Shown piece after piece: positions 32,274-45,699 of a stretch of DNA of 64,000 bases. The position numbers and the translations under genes are program-made. Below the pieces are notes generated by a model. That model did not search any database. It saw only the letters and a program-made list of their open reading frames with translations, and was not told where the DNA came from. The stretch is from Hymenopus coronatus (Eukaryota; Arthropoda; Insecta; Mantodea; Hymenopodidae), in contig CM060896.1 of the NCBI GenBank assembly GCA_030762935.1, forward strand, positions 9,781,001 to 9,845,000. Direction: 5' to 3'. Numbering within the stretch: the first letter of the stretch is position 1; each line of letters begins with the position of its first letter.

Positions 32274-32527
32274 TTTTTTTTTTTTTTTTTAAATAGCTTA
32301 ACGTCCTTTAACCTGGTTGGCCATATCGGACGATGAATGAAATTGGTGAAATGACGCTCAAATGTTCTCGGAGTCCATGGAGCTTAAAGTTACTCGACAT
32401 TCGTCTTCTCAAGATAAGGGAAAACTCAAAAAAGAACTTTATCCGGGTAGCTCACCCTACGTGAGATTCGAACCCACGACCTGTTTAATATGAGGCAGAC
32501 ACGCTACCACCACACTACCCAGGCGGG
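32274..32527 (-). mobile_element. SINE family B with poly(A) tail
   Basis: Reverse copy with a 17-19 base T-run (poly(A) on its own strand), body 'ctttaacctggttggccat' and B box GGGTTCGAATCTC; the head ends CCCGCCTGGGTAG. The long tail suggests relatively recent insertion. Confidence 0.88.
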
Positions 32528-32850
32528 TATATACACGATTGTCAATCTAGATAAATAGTAACAGAAATTGTCTTATTACTTGCTTCTTTGTAAGCAAAAG
32601 CGAAATAAGGGAATGCACAAGGCTAAAACGATAGTCAAATCTTTAAAAAACTGCTCGCTATGTCAAACAACAATTGTGATCTATTTTGTATTCTAGGGTG
32701 TAAAACAAAACCGATGAAACGAAATCTGACTTTAGTTTGAGAAAAGATTAAGTACTTTCAAATTGAAACCAATAGCAAAGAATATTTCGGAAACGGTTAA
32801 CTCAGCAAAAAATGTATGACATAAATCGTGTATTTCAATAAGAACTGTAT

Positions 32851-33007
32851 TTGGACAGGTAGAGTCAGACTGAAAAATGCAATGCCATATTCGGGATTTT
32901 AACCACGGTACTCCCGGCCACTAACCTTTTGCTCTACTACTGAGCTAACATGGCAAAATGCCGGCAGAGCATTACATATCTCAACTAAATCGCATGTTTC
33001 CCTGTAA
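32851..33007 (-). mobile_element. SINE family C single unit, inverted at satellite edge
   Basis: Reverse copy with the degraded A box TTAGCTCAGTAG and B box GGTTAAAATCC, followed on its strand by 'cagtctgactctacctg'. It contains the same extra upstream sequence as the unit at 14,555-14,690. It lies head to head with the large forward array, so the array grew from an inverted neighbour. Confidence 0.75.
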
Positions 33008-36000
33008 ATCTACCCAACTCCTGTCCTACACACGGCTAGAGACCGGGAGATCCGTGGTTCAAATCCTGGCTATGGCATTGAATTTTTCAGTCTGACTCTA
33101 CCTATCCAACTCCTGTCCTACACACGGCTAGAGACCGGGAGATCCGTGGTTCAAATCCCGGCTATGACATTGAATTTTTCAGTCTGACTCTACCTATCCA
33201 ACCCCTGTCCTACACACGGCTAGAGACCGGGAGATCCGTGGTTCAAATCCCAGCTATGGCATTGAATTTTTCAGTATGACTCTATTTATCCAACTCCTGT
33301 CCTACACACGGCTAGAGACCGGGAGATCCGTGGTTCAAATCCCGGCTATGGCATTGAATTTTTCAGTATGACTCTACCTATCCAACTCCTGTCCTACACA
33401 CGGCTAGAGACCGGGAGATCCGTGGTTCAAATCCTGGCTATGGCATTGAATTTTTCAGTCTGGCTCTACCTATCCAACTCCTGTCCTACACACGGCTAGA
33501 GACCGGGAGATCCGATGTTCAAATCCCGGCTGACATTTAATTTTTCAGTCTGACTCTACCTATCCAACTCCTGTCCTACACACGGCTAGAGACCGGGAGA
33601 TCCGTGGTTAAAATCCCGGCTATGACATTGAATTTTTCAGTCTGACTCTACCTATCCAACTCCTGTCCTACACACGGCTAGAGACCGGGAGATCCGTGGT
33701 TCAAATCCCAGCTATGACATTGAATTTTTCAGTCTGACTCTACCTATCCAACTCCTGTCCTACACACGGCTAGAGACCGGCAGATCCGTGGTTCAAATCC
33801 CGGCTATGATATTGAATTTTTCAGTCTGACTCTACCTATCCAACTCCTGTCCTACACACGGCTAGAGACCGGGAGATCCGTGGTTCAAATCCCAGCTATG
33901 ACATTGAATTTTTCAGTCTGACTCTACCGATCCAACTCCTGTCCTACACACGGCTAGAGACCGGGAGATCCGTGGTTCAGATCCCGATTATGGTATTGCA
34001 TTTTTCAGTCTGACTCTACCTATCCAACTCCTGTCCTACACACGGCTAGAGACTGGGAGATCCGTGGTTCAAATCCTGGTTATGACATCAAATTTTTCAG
34101 TCTGACTCTTATCTATCCAACTTCTGTCCTACACACGGCTAGAGACTGGGAGATCCGTGGCTCAAATCCCAGCTATGACATTGACTTTTTCAGTCTGACT
34201 CTACCTATCCAACTCCTGTCCTACACAGAGCTAGAGACCGGGAGATCCGTGGTTCAAATCCCGGCTATGATATTGAGTTTTTCAGTCTGACTCTACCTAT
34301 CTAACTCCTGTCCTACACACGGCTAGAGACCGGGAGATCCCTGGTTCAGATCCCGGCTATGACATTGAATTTTTCAGTCTATCTCTACCTATCCAACTCC
34401 TGTCCTACACCCGGCTAGAGACCGGGAGATCCGTGGCTCAAATCCCGGCTATGACATTGACTTTTTCAGTCTGACTCTACCTATCCAACTCCTGTCCTAC
34501 ACACGGCTAGAGACCGGGAGATCCCTGGTTCAGATCCCGGCTATGACATTGAATTTTTCAGTCTATCTCTACCTATCCAACTCCTGTCCTACACACGGCT
34601 ATAGAACGGGAGATCCGTCGTTCAAATCCCGGCTATGATATTGAATTTTTCAGTCTGACTCTACCTATCCAACTCGTGTCCTACACACGGCTAGAGACTG
34701 GGAGATCCGTGGTTCAAATCCCGGCTATGACATTGAATTTTTCAGTCTGACTCTACCTGTCAACTCCTGTCCTACACATGGCTATAGACCGGGAGATCCG
34801 TCGTTCAAATCACGGATATAACATTGACTTTTTCAGTCTGACTCTACCTATCCAACTCCTGTTCTACACACGGCTAGAGACCGGGAGATCCCTGGTTCAA
34901 ATCCCGGCTATGAAATTGAATTTTACAGTGTGACTCTACCTATCCAACTCCTGTCCTACACACGGCTAGAGACCGGGAGATTCCTGGTTCAGATCCCGGC
35001 TATGACATTCAATTTTTCAGTCTGTCTCTACCTATCCAACTCCTGTCCTACACATGGCTATAGAACGGGAGATCCGTCGTTCAAATCCCGGCTATGACAT
35101 TCAATTTTTCAGTCTGTCTCTACCTATCCAACTCCTGTCCTACACATGGCTATAGACCGGGAGATCCGTGGTTCAAATCCCGGCTGTAACATTGAATTTT
35201 TCAGTCCGTCTCTACCTATCAAACTCCTGTCCTACACCCGGCTAGAGACCGGGAGATCCGTGGTTCAAATCCCGACTATGACATTGAATTTTTCAGTCTG
35301 ACTCTACCTATCCAACTCCTGTCCTACACACGGCTAGAGACCTGGAGATCCGTGGTTCAAATCCCGGCTATAACATTGAATTTTTCAGTCCGTCTCTACC
35401 TATCCAACTCCTGTCCTACACATGGCTAGAGACCTGGAGATCCGTGGTTCAAATCCCGGCTATAACATTGAATTTTTCAGTCCGTCTCTACCTATCCAAC
35501 TCCTGTCCTACACACGGCTAGAGACCTGGAGATCCGTGGTTCAAATCCCGGCTATAACATTGAATGTTTCAGTCTGACTCCACCTAACCAACTCCTGTCC
35601 TACACACGGCTAGAGACCGGGAGATCCGTGGTTCAAATCCCAGCTATGACATTGAATTTTTCAGTCTGACTCTACCTATCCAACTCCTGTCCTACACACG
35701 GCTAGAGACCGGGAGATCCGTGGTTCAAATCCCGGCTATGATATTGAATTTTTCAGTCTGACTCTACCTATCCAACTCCTGTCCTACACACGGCTAGAGA
35801 CCGGGAGATCCGTGGTTCAAATCCCAGCTATGACATTGAATTATTCAGTCTGACTCTACCTATCCAACTCCTGTCCTACACACGGCTAGAGACCGGGAGA
35901 TCCGTGGTTCAGATCCCGATTATGGTATTGCATTTTTCAGTCTGACTCTACCTATCCAACTCCTGTCCTACACACGGCTAGAGACCTGGAGATCCGTGGT

Positions 36001-37165
36001 TCAAATCCCGGCTATAACATTGAATTTTTCAGTCCGTCTCTACCTATCCAACTCCTGTCCTACACACGGCTAGAGACCGGGAGATCCGTGGTTCAAATCC
36101 CGACTATGACATTGAATTTTTCACTCTGACTCTACCTATCCAACTACTGTCCTACACACGGCTAGAGACCTGGAGATCCGTGGTTCAAATCCCGGCTATA
36201 ACATTGAATTTTTCAGTCCGTCTCTACCTATCCAACTCCTGTCCTACACATGGCTAGAGACCTGGAGATCCGTGGTTCAAATCCCGGCTATAACATTGAA
36301 TTTTTCAGTCCGTCTCTACCTATCCATCTCCTGTCCTACACACGGCTAGAGACCTGGAGATCCGTGGTTCAAATCACGGCTATGACATTGAATTTTTTAG
36401 TCTGACTCTACCTATCCAACTCCTGTCCTACACACGGCTAGAGACGGGGAGATCCGTGGTTCAAATCCCGGCTATGACATTGAATTTTCCAGTCTGACTC
36501 CACCTATCCAACTCCTGTCCTACACACGGCTAGAGACTGGGAGATCCGTGGTTCAAATCCCGGCTATGACATTGAATTTTTCAGTCCGTCTCTACCACTC
36601 CACCTCCTGTCCTACACATGGCTAGAGACCTGGAGATCCGTGGTTCAAATCCCGGCTATGACATTGAATTTTTCAGTCCGTCTCTACCTCTCCACCTACT
36701 GTCCTACACATGGCTAGAGACCGAGAAATCCGTGGTTCAAATCCCGGCTATGACATTGAATTTTTCAGTCTGACTCTACCTATCCAACTCCTGTCCTACA
36801 CACGGCTAGAGACCGGGAGATCCGTGGTTCAAATCCCGGCTATGACATTGAATTTTTCAGTCTGACTCTACCTATCCAACTCCTGTCCTACACACGGCTA
36901 GAGACCGGGAGATCCGTGGTTCAAATCCCGGCTATGACATTGAATTTTTCAGTCTGACTCTACCTATCCAACTCCTGTCCTACACACGGCTAGAGACTGG
37001 GAGATCCGTGGTTCAAATCCCGGCTATGACATTGAATTTTTCAGTCTGACTCTACCTATCCAACTCCTGTCCTACACACGGCTAGAGACTGGGAGATCCG
37101 TGGTTCAAATCCCGGCTATGATATTGAATTTTTCAGTCTGACTCTGCCTATCCAACTCCTGTCCT
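33008..37165 (+). repeat. 92-bp satellite with pol III B boxes
   Basis: About 45 units, each CGGCTAGAGACCGGGAGATC, the B box GGTTCAAATCC, 'cggctatgacattgaattt', 'ttcagtctgactctacc' and 'tatccaactcctgtcctaca'. Spacing between units is exactly 92 in most of the array. Diagnostic variants recur at fixed distances: 'cccgattatggtattgca' at 33,983 and 35,915 (1,932 bases, 21 units), and 'ccctggttcagatcc' at 34,341 and about 34,525 (two units). The last two units carry GAGACTGGGAG instead of GAGACCGGGAG. Confidence 0.95.
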
Positions 37166-40100
37166 ACACACGGCTAGAGACTGACTCTACCTCTCCACCT
37201 CCTGTCCTACACACGGCTAGAGACTGACTCTACCTCTCCACCTCCTGTCCTACACACGGCTAGAGACTGACTCTACCTCTCCACCTCCTGTCCTACACAC
37301 GGCTAGAGACTGACTCTACCTCTCCAACTCCTGTCCTACACATGGCTAGAGACTGACTCTACCTATCCACCTCCTGTCCTACACACGGCTAGAGACTGAA
37401 TCTACCTCTCCACCTCCTGTCCTTCACACGACTAGAGACTGACTCTACCTCTCCACCCCCTGTCCTACACACGACTAGAGACTGACTCTACCTCTCCACC
37501 TCCTGTCCTACACACGGCTAGAGACTGACTCTACCTCTCCACCTCCTGTCCTACACACGGCTAGAGACTGACTCCACCTGTCCAACTCCTGTCCTACACA
37601 CGGCTAGAGACTGACTCCACCTGTCCACCTCCTGTCCTACACACGGCTAGAGACTGACTCCACCTGTCCAACTCCTGTCCTACACACGGCTAGAGACTGA
37701 CTCCACCTGTCCAACTCCTGTCCTACACACGGCTAGAGACTGACTCCACCTGTCCAACTCCTGTCCTACACACGGCTAGAGACTGACTCCACCTGTCCAA
37801 CTCCTGTCCTACACACGGCTAGAGACTGACTCCACCTGTCCAACTCCTGTCCTACACACGGCTAGAGACTGACTCCACCTGTCCAACTCCTGTCCTACAC
37901 ACGGCTAGAGACTGACTCCACCTGTCCAACTCCTGTCCTACACACGGCTAGAGACTGACTCTACCTCTCCACCTCCTGTCCTACACACGGCTAGAGACTG
38001 ACTCTACCTATCCACCTCCTGTCCTACACACGGCTAGAGACTGACTCTACCTCTCCACCTCCTGTCCTACACACGGCTAGAGACTGCTTCTACCTCTCCA
38101 CCTCCTGTCCTACACACGGCTAGAGACTGACTCTACCTCTCCACCTCCTGTCCTACACATGGCTAGAGACTGACTCTACCTCTCCACCTCCTGTCCTACA
38201 CAAGGCTAGAGACTGACTCTACCTCTCCACCTCCTGTCCTACACACGGCTAGAGACTGACTCTACCTCTCCACCTCCTGTCCTACACATGGCTAGAGACT
38301 GACTCTACCTCTCCACCTCCTGTCCTACCCACGGCTAGAGACTGACTCTACCTCTCCACCTCCTGTCCTACACACGGCTAGAGACTGACTCTACCTATCC
38401 ACCTCCTGTCCTACACATGGCTAGAGACTGACTCTACCTCTCCACCTCCTGTCCTACACATGGCTAGAGACTGACTCTACCTCTCCACCTCCTGTCCTAC
38501 ACACGGCTAGAGACTGACTCTACCTCTCCACCTCCTGTCCTACACACGGCTAGAGACTGACTCTACCTATCCACCTCCGGTCCTACACATGGCTAGAGAC
38601 TGACTCTACCTCTCCACCTCCTGTCCTACACACGGCTAGAGACTGACTCTACCTCTCCACCTCCTGTCCTACACACGGCTAGAGACTGACTCTACCTCTC
38701 CACCTCCTGTCCTACACACGGCTAGAGACTGACTCTACCTATCCACCTCCTGTCCTACACACGGCTAGAGACTGACTCTACCTCTCCACCTTCTGTCCTA
38801 CACACGGCTAGAGACTGACTCTACCTCTCCACCTCCTGTCCTACACACGGCTAGAGACTGACTCTACCTCTCCACCTCCTGTCCTACACACGGCTAGAGA
38901 CTGACTCTACCTCTCCAACTCCTGCTCTACACACGGCTAGAGACTGACTCTACCTCTCCACCTCCTGTCCTACACACGGCTAGAGACTGACTCTACCTAT
39001 CCACCTCCTGTCCTACACACGGCTAGAGACTGACTCTACCTCTCCACCTTCTGTCCTACACACGGCTAGAGACTGACTCTACCTCTCCACCTCCTGTCCT
39101 ACACACGACTAGAGACTGACTCTACCTCTCCACCTGCTGTCCTACACACGGCTAGAGACTGACTCCACCTCTCCACCTCCTGTCCTACACACGGCTAGAG
39201 ACTGACTCCACCTGTCCAACTCCTGTCCTACACACGGCTAGAGACTGACTCCACCTGTCCACCTCCTGTCCTACACACGGCTAGAGACTGACTCCACCTG
39301 TCCACCTCCTGTCCTACACACGGCTAGAGACTGACTCCACCTGTCCAACTCCTGTCCTACACACGGCTAGAGACTGACTCCTCCTGTCCAACTCCTGTCC
39401 TACACACGGCTAGAGACTGACTCCACCTGTCCAACTCCTGTCCTACACACGGCTAGAGACTGACTCCACCTGTTCAACTCCTGTCCTACACACGGCTAGA
39501 GACTGACTCCACCTGTCCAACTCCTGTCCTACACACGGCTAGAGACTGACTCTACCTCTCCACCTCCTGTCCTACACACGACTAGAGACTGACTCTACCT
39601 CTCCACCTCCTGTCCTACACACAGCTAGAGACTGACTCTACCTATCCACCTCCTGTCCTACACACGGCTAGAGACTGACTCTACCTCTCCACCTCCTGTC
39701 CTACACACGGCTAGAGACTGCTTCTACCTCTCCACCTCCTGTCCTACACACGGCTAGAGACTGACTCTACCTCTCCACCTCCTGTCCTACACATGGCTAG
39801 AGACTGACTCTACCTCTCCACCTCCTGTACTACACACGGCTAGAGACTGACTCTACCTCTCCACCTCCTGTCCTACACACGACTAGAGACTGACTCTACC
39901 TCTCCACCTCCTGTCCTACACACGGCTAGAGACTGACTCTACCTATCCACCTCCTGTCCTACACACGGCTAGAGACTGACTCTTTCTCTCCACCTCCTGT
40001 CCTACACACGGCTAGAGACTGACTCTACCTCTCCACCTCCTGTCCTACACACGACTAGAGACTGACTCTACCTCTCCACCTCCTGTCCTACAAACGGCTA

Positions 40101-43100
40101 GAGACTGACTCTACCTCTCCACCACCTGTCTTACACGGCTAGAGACTGACTCTACCTCTCCACCTCCTGTCCTACACACGACTAGAGACTGACTCTACCT
40201 CTCCACCTCCTGTCCTACACACGGCTAGAGACTGACTCTACCTCTCCACCTCCTGTCCTACACACGGCTAGAGACTGACTCTACCTCTCCAACTCCTGCT
40301 CTACACACGGCTTGAGACTGACTCTACCTCTCCAACTCCTGTCCTACACACGGCTAGAGACTGACTCTACCTCTCCAACTCCTGTCCTACACACGGCTAG
40401 AGACTGACTCTACCTCTCCACCTCCTGTCCTACACACCGCTAGAGACTGACTCTACCTCTCCACCTCCTGTCCTACACATGGCTAGAGACTGACTCTACC
40501 TCTCCACCTCCTGTCCTACACACGGCTAGAGACTGACTCTACCTCTCCACCTCCTGTCCTACACACGGCTAGAGACTGACTCTACCTATCCACCTCCTGT
40601 CCTACACATGGCTAGAGACTGACTCTACCTCTCCACCTCCTGTCCTATACATGGCTAGAGACTGACTCTACCTCTCCACCTCCTGTCCTACACACGGCTA
40701 GAGACTGACTCTACCTCTCCACCTCCTGTCCTACACACGGCTAGAGACTGACTCTACCTATCCACCTCCGGTCCTACACATGGCTAGAGACTGACTCTAC
40801 CTCTCCACCTCCTGTCCTACACACGGCTAGAGACTGACTCTACCTCTCCACCTCCTGTCCTACACACGGCTAGAGACTGACTCTACCTCTCCACCTCCTG
40901 TCCTACACACGGCTAGAGACTGACTCTACCTATCCACCTCCTGTCCTACACACGGCTAGAGACTGACTCTACCTCTCCACCTTCTGTCCTACACACGGCT
41001 AGAGACTGACTCTACCTCTCCACCTCCTGTCCTACACACGGCTAGAGACTGACTCTACCTCTCCACCTCCTGTCCTACACACGGCTAGAGACTGACTCTA
41101 CCTATCCACCTCCTGTCCTACACACGGCTAGAGACTGACTCTACCTCTCCACCTCCTGTCCTACACACGGCTAGAGACTGACTCTACCTATCCACCTCCT
41201 GTCCTACACACGGCTAGAGACTGACTCTACCTCTCCACCTCCTGTCCTACACACGGCTAGAGACTGACTCTACCTCTCCACCTCCTGTCCTACACACGGC
41301 TAGAGACTGACTCTACCTCTCCACCTCCTGTCCTACACACGGCTAGAGACTGACTCTACCTCTCCACCTCCTTTCCTACACACGGCTAGAGACTGACTCT
41401 ACCTCTCCACCTCCTGTCCTACACACGGCTAGAGACTGACTCTACCTCTCCAACTCCTGCTCTACACACGGCTAGAGACTGACTCTACCTCTCCACCTCC
41501 TGTCCTACACACGGCTAGAGACTGACTCTACCTATCCACCTCCTGTCCTACACACGGCTAGAGACTGACTCTACCTCTCCACCTTCTGTCCTACACACGG
41601 CTAGAGACTGACTCTACCTCTCCACCTCCTGTCCTACACACGACTAGAGACTGACTCTACCTCTCCACCTCCTGTCCTACACACGGCTAGAGACTGACTC
41701 TACCTCTCCACCTCCTGTCCTACACACGGCTAGAGACTGACTCCACCTGTCCAACTCCTGTCCTACACACGGCTAGAGACTGACTCCACCTGTCCACCTC
41801 CTGTCCTACACACGGCTAGAGACTGACTCCACCTGTCCACCTCCTGTCCTACACACGGCTAGAGACTGACTCCACCTGTCCAACTCCTGTCCTACACACG
41901 GCTAGAGACTGACTCCACCTGTCCAACTCCTGTCCTACACACGGCTAGAGACTGACTCCACCTGTCCAACTCCTGTCCTACACACGGCTAGAGACTGACT
42001 CCACCTGTCCAACTCCTGTCCTACACACGGCTAGAGACTGACTCCACCTGTCCAACTCCTGTCCTACACACGGCTAGAGACTGACTCTACCTCTCCACCT
42101 CCTGTCCTACACACGACTAGAGACTGACTCTACCTCTCCACCTCCTGTCCTACACACGGCTAGAGACTGACTCTACCTATCCACCTCCTGTCCTACACAC
42201 GGCTAGAGACTGACTCTTCCTCTCCACCTCCTGTCCTACACACGGCTAGAGACTGACTCTACATCTCCACCTCCTGTCCTACACACGACTAGAGACTGAC
42301 TCTACCTCTCCACCTCCTGTCCTACAAACGGCTAGAGACTGACTCTACCTCTCCACCACCTGTCTTACACGGCTAGAGACTGACTCTACCTCTCCACCTC
42401 CTGTCCTACACACGACTAGAGACTGACTCTACCTCTCCACCTCCTGTCCTACACACGGCTAGAGACTGACTCTACCTCTCCACCTCCTGTCCTACACACG
42501 GCTAGAGACTGACTACCTCTCCACCTCCTGTCCTACACACGGCTAGAGACTGACTCTACCTCTCCAACTCCTGCTCTACACACGGCTTGAGACTGACTCT
42601 ACCTCTCCAACTCCTGTCCTACACACGGCTAGAGACTGACTCTACCTCTCCAACTCCTGTCCTACACACGGCTAGAGACTGACTCTACCTCTCCACCTCC
42701 TGTCCTACACACGGCTAGAGACTGACTCTACCTCTCCACCTCCTGTCCTACACATGGCTAGAGACTGACTCTACCTCTCCACCTCCTGTCCTACCCACGG
42801 CTAGAGACTGACTCTACCTCTCCACCTCCTGTCCTACACACGGCTAGAGACTGACTCTACCTATCCACCTCCTGTCCTACACATGGCTAGAGACTGACTC
42901 TACCTCTCCACCTCCTGTCCTACACATGGCTAGAGACTAACTCTACCTCTCCACCTCCTGTCCTACACACGGCTAGAGACTGACTCTACCTCTCCACCTC
43001 CTGTCCTACACACGGCTAGAGACTGACTCTACCTATCCACCTCCTGTCCTACACATGGCTAGAGACTGACTCTACCTCTCCACCTCCTGTCCTACACACG

Positions 43101-44694
43101 GCTAGAGACTGACTCTACCTCTCCACCTCCTGTCCTACACACGGCTAGAGACTGACTCTACCTCTCCACCTCCTGTCCTACACACGGCTAGAGACTGACT
43201 CTACCTATCCACCTCCTGTCCTACACACGGCTAGAGACTGACTCTACCTCTCCACCTCCTGTCCTACACACGGCTAGAGACTGACTCTACCTCTCCACCT
43301 CCTGTCCTACACACGGCTAGAGACTGACTCTACCTCTCCACCTCCAGTCCTACACACGGCTAGAGACTGACTCTACCTATCCACCTCCTGTCCTATACAC
43401 GGCTAGAGACTGACTCTACCTCTCCACCTCCTGTCCTACACACGGCTAGAGACTGACTCTACCTATCCACCTCCTGTCCTACACACGGCTAGAGACTGAC
43501 TCTACCTCTCCACCTCCTGTCCTACACACGGCTAGAGACTGACTATACCTCTCCACCTCCTGTCCTACACACGGCTAGAGACTGACTCTACCTCTCCACC
43601 TCCTGTCCTACACACGGCTAGAGACTGACTCTACCTCTCCACCTCCTGTCCTACACACGGCTAGAGACTGACTCTACCTCTCCACCTCCTGTCCTACACA
43701 CGGCTAGAGACTGACTCTACCTCTCCAACTCCTGCTCTACACACGGCTAGAGACTGACTCTACCTCTCCACCTCCTGTCCTACACACGGCTAGAGACTGA
43801 CTCTACCTATCCACCTCCTGTCCTACACACGGCTAGAGACTGACTCTACCTCTCCACCTCCTGTCCTACACACGGCTAGAGACTGACTCTACCTCTCCAC
43901 CTCCTGTCCTACACACGGCTAGAGACTGACTCTACCTCTCCACCTCCTGTCCTACACACGGCTAGAGACTGACTCTACCTATCCACCTCCTGTCCTACAC
44001 ACGGCTAGAGACTGACTCTACCTATCCACCTCCTGTCCTACACACGGCTAGAGACTGACTCTACCTATCCACCTCCTGTCCTACACACGGCTAGAGACTG
44101 ACTCTACCTATCCACCTCCTGTCCTACACACGGCTAGAGACTGACTCTACCTATCCACCTCCTGTCCTACACACGGCTAGAGACTGACTCTACCTATCCA
44201 CCTCCTGTCCTACACACGGCTAGAGACTGACTCTACCTATCCACCTCCTGTCCTACACACGGCTAGAGACTGACTCTACCTATCCACCTCCTGTCCTACA
44301 CACGGCTAGAGACTGACTCTACCTCTCCACCTCCTGTCCTACACACGGCTAGAGACTGACTCTACCTCTCCACCTCCTGTCCTACACACGGCTAGAGACT
44401 GACTCTACCTCTCCACCTCCTGTCCTACACACGGCTAGAGACTGACTCTACCTATCCACCTCCTGTCCTACACACGGCTAGAGACTGCTTCTACCTCTCC
44501 ACCTCCTGTCCTACACACGGCTAGAGACTGACTCTACCTATCCACCTCCTGTCTTACACACGGCTAGAGACTGACTCTACCTCTCCACCTCCTGTCCTAC
44601 ACACGGCTAGAGACTGACTCTACCTATCCACCTCCTGTCCTACACACGGCTAGAGACTGACTCTACCTATCCACCTCCTGTCCTACACACGGCT
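37166..44694 (+). repeat. 43-bp satellite derived from the 92-bp unit
   Basis: About 175 units of GGCTAGAGACTGACTCTACC plus 'tctccacctcctgtcctacacac'. It equals the 92-bp unit minus 49 bases, and the lost part contains the B box. Variants mark blocks: 'ctccacctgtccaactcc' at about 37,565-37,960, 39,170-39,540 and 41,730-42,075; 'accacctgtcttacacgg' at 40,121 and 42,355; 'ccacctccgg' at 38,571 and 40,762. No coding potential. Confidence 0.96.
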
Positions 44695-44952
44695 GGTTTC
44701 TCTAACGAGTTATACAAAAATCGTCAAATATGATTTATGTGACTCACAAAATTCCAGATATGTTTATCATTTGTCGTGAATATAATTTAAATATGTGACG
44801 TTTTAATCAAAATCTGTAGAGCCATTCTGAGAAAATCAAAATTATAAAAAAATGTTCCTTTTAGCTGGGAATGGGGCAATTTTTCTGAAAAGTCTCGTTT
44901 CGCATCCCTGGCAGGCACTGAACCTAAATACAAAGTTTGGTATTTAATGGAT

Positions 44953-45693
44953 TTTTACTTTTGCTAAACGTACTATGTACATAGTGTATAGAGAAGGTAT
45001 TGTATTGCACTCAAAAATTCCATACAGATATTTTACTGGAAATATATGCTTTGGTTCCCATTGAATCCATAAAAAAGAACATTTTTAGAAAAAGGTCCGT
45101 AAATGTGTGTGATGTGGACAGCATAGCTCATAAACGAAAAGACCGTTAAATACCAAACCTGGTATTTAAGTTTGGTGTCTTGCAAGGAAGATTTTCAAGA
45201 AAATCACCACCCACTAACTACCCTTTACATGGAAAAGTTTTGGAAAATCTTTATTTTCTCAAAAATGGCTCATTTTTATTAAAATATCGTCATTCTGTAT
45301 GAGTTTTGTACAACTGGCAAACCGTAAGAGATGTACACACTCTTGCTACACAAAAATGTAGATCTCATTAAAGTACACACATTTTCTGTAGAAATATTCA
45401 GGATTATAGGTTTCAATTTTAGGCAATTAAACTTTTCTGAAACGGCAAGACATCTTTCTTCAAGTCCTAGCAAGCAAAGAGACTGTGAATTCAATTGTGT
45501 GACATAGCGACCGCTTTTTTAAAGGTCGAGACTCGCTTTAGCCAGTGCATTTTCTTATTTTTCTACTTACAAGCAAGCTAGCAATAAGACTAATTCTACA
45601 TATGTTTATCTTGATTAGCAAGATGTAGATAACAGATTAATGTTTTGAATAAAAGGTTTGTTTACCGAACAGCTAGAGGACATCATGTGAATA
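44953..45693 (-). mobile_element. HLR copy, older subfamily
   Basis: From TTTTACTTTTGCTAAACGTA to 'gctagaggacatcatgtgaat'. Shares the 5' features of the 23,617 copy. It is followed immediately by another reverse 3' end. Confidence 0.82.
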
Positions 45694-45699
45694 CGATTT

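Larger units (their letters stand above)
32190..44952 (+). mobile_element. HLR copy split by SINE and an 11.8-kb satellite
   Basis: The 5' end is at 32,190-32,273 ('atcccactcacacggctttctctac'). It resumes after a SINE at 32,528-32,850, stopping in 'gacataaatcgtgtatttcaat'. It resumes again at 44,696 ('ggtttctctaacgagttatac') and continues through 'caaagtttggtatttaat' to about 44,950. The order and orientation of the pieces match one copy, so the satellite expanded inside it. The 3' palindrome of this copy is replaced by a reverse HLR. Confidence 0.75.

Noticed and set aside
33033..33124. Array of functional tRNA genes
   Set aside because: Internal units lack the A box, D arm and 5' acceptor strand; only the 3' part of a tRNA-like sequence is repeated.
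33008..44694. Possible CRISPR-like array because of short regular repeats
   Set aside because: Units are contiguous with no unique spacers, the repeat derives from a tRNA-like SINE, and the surrounding DNA is eukaryotic.
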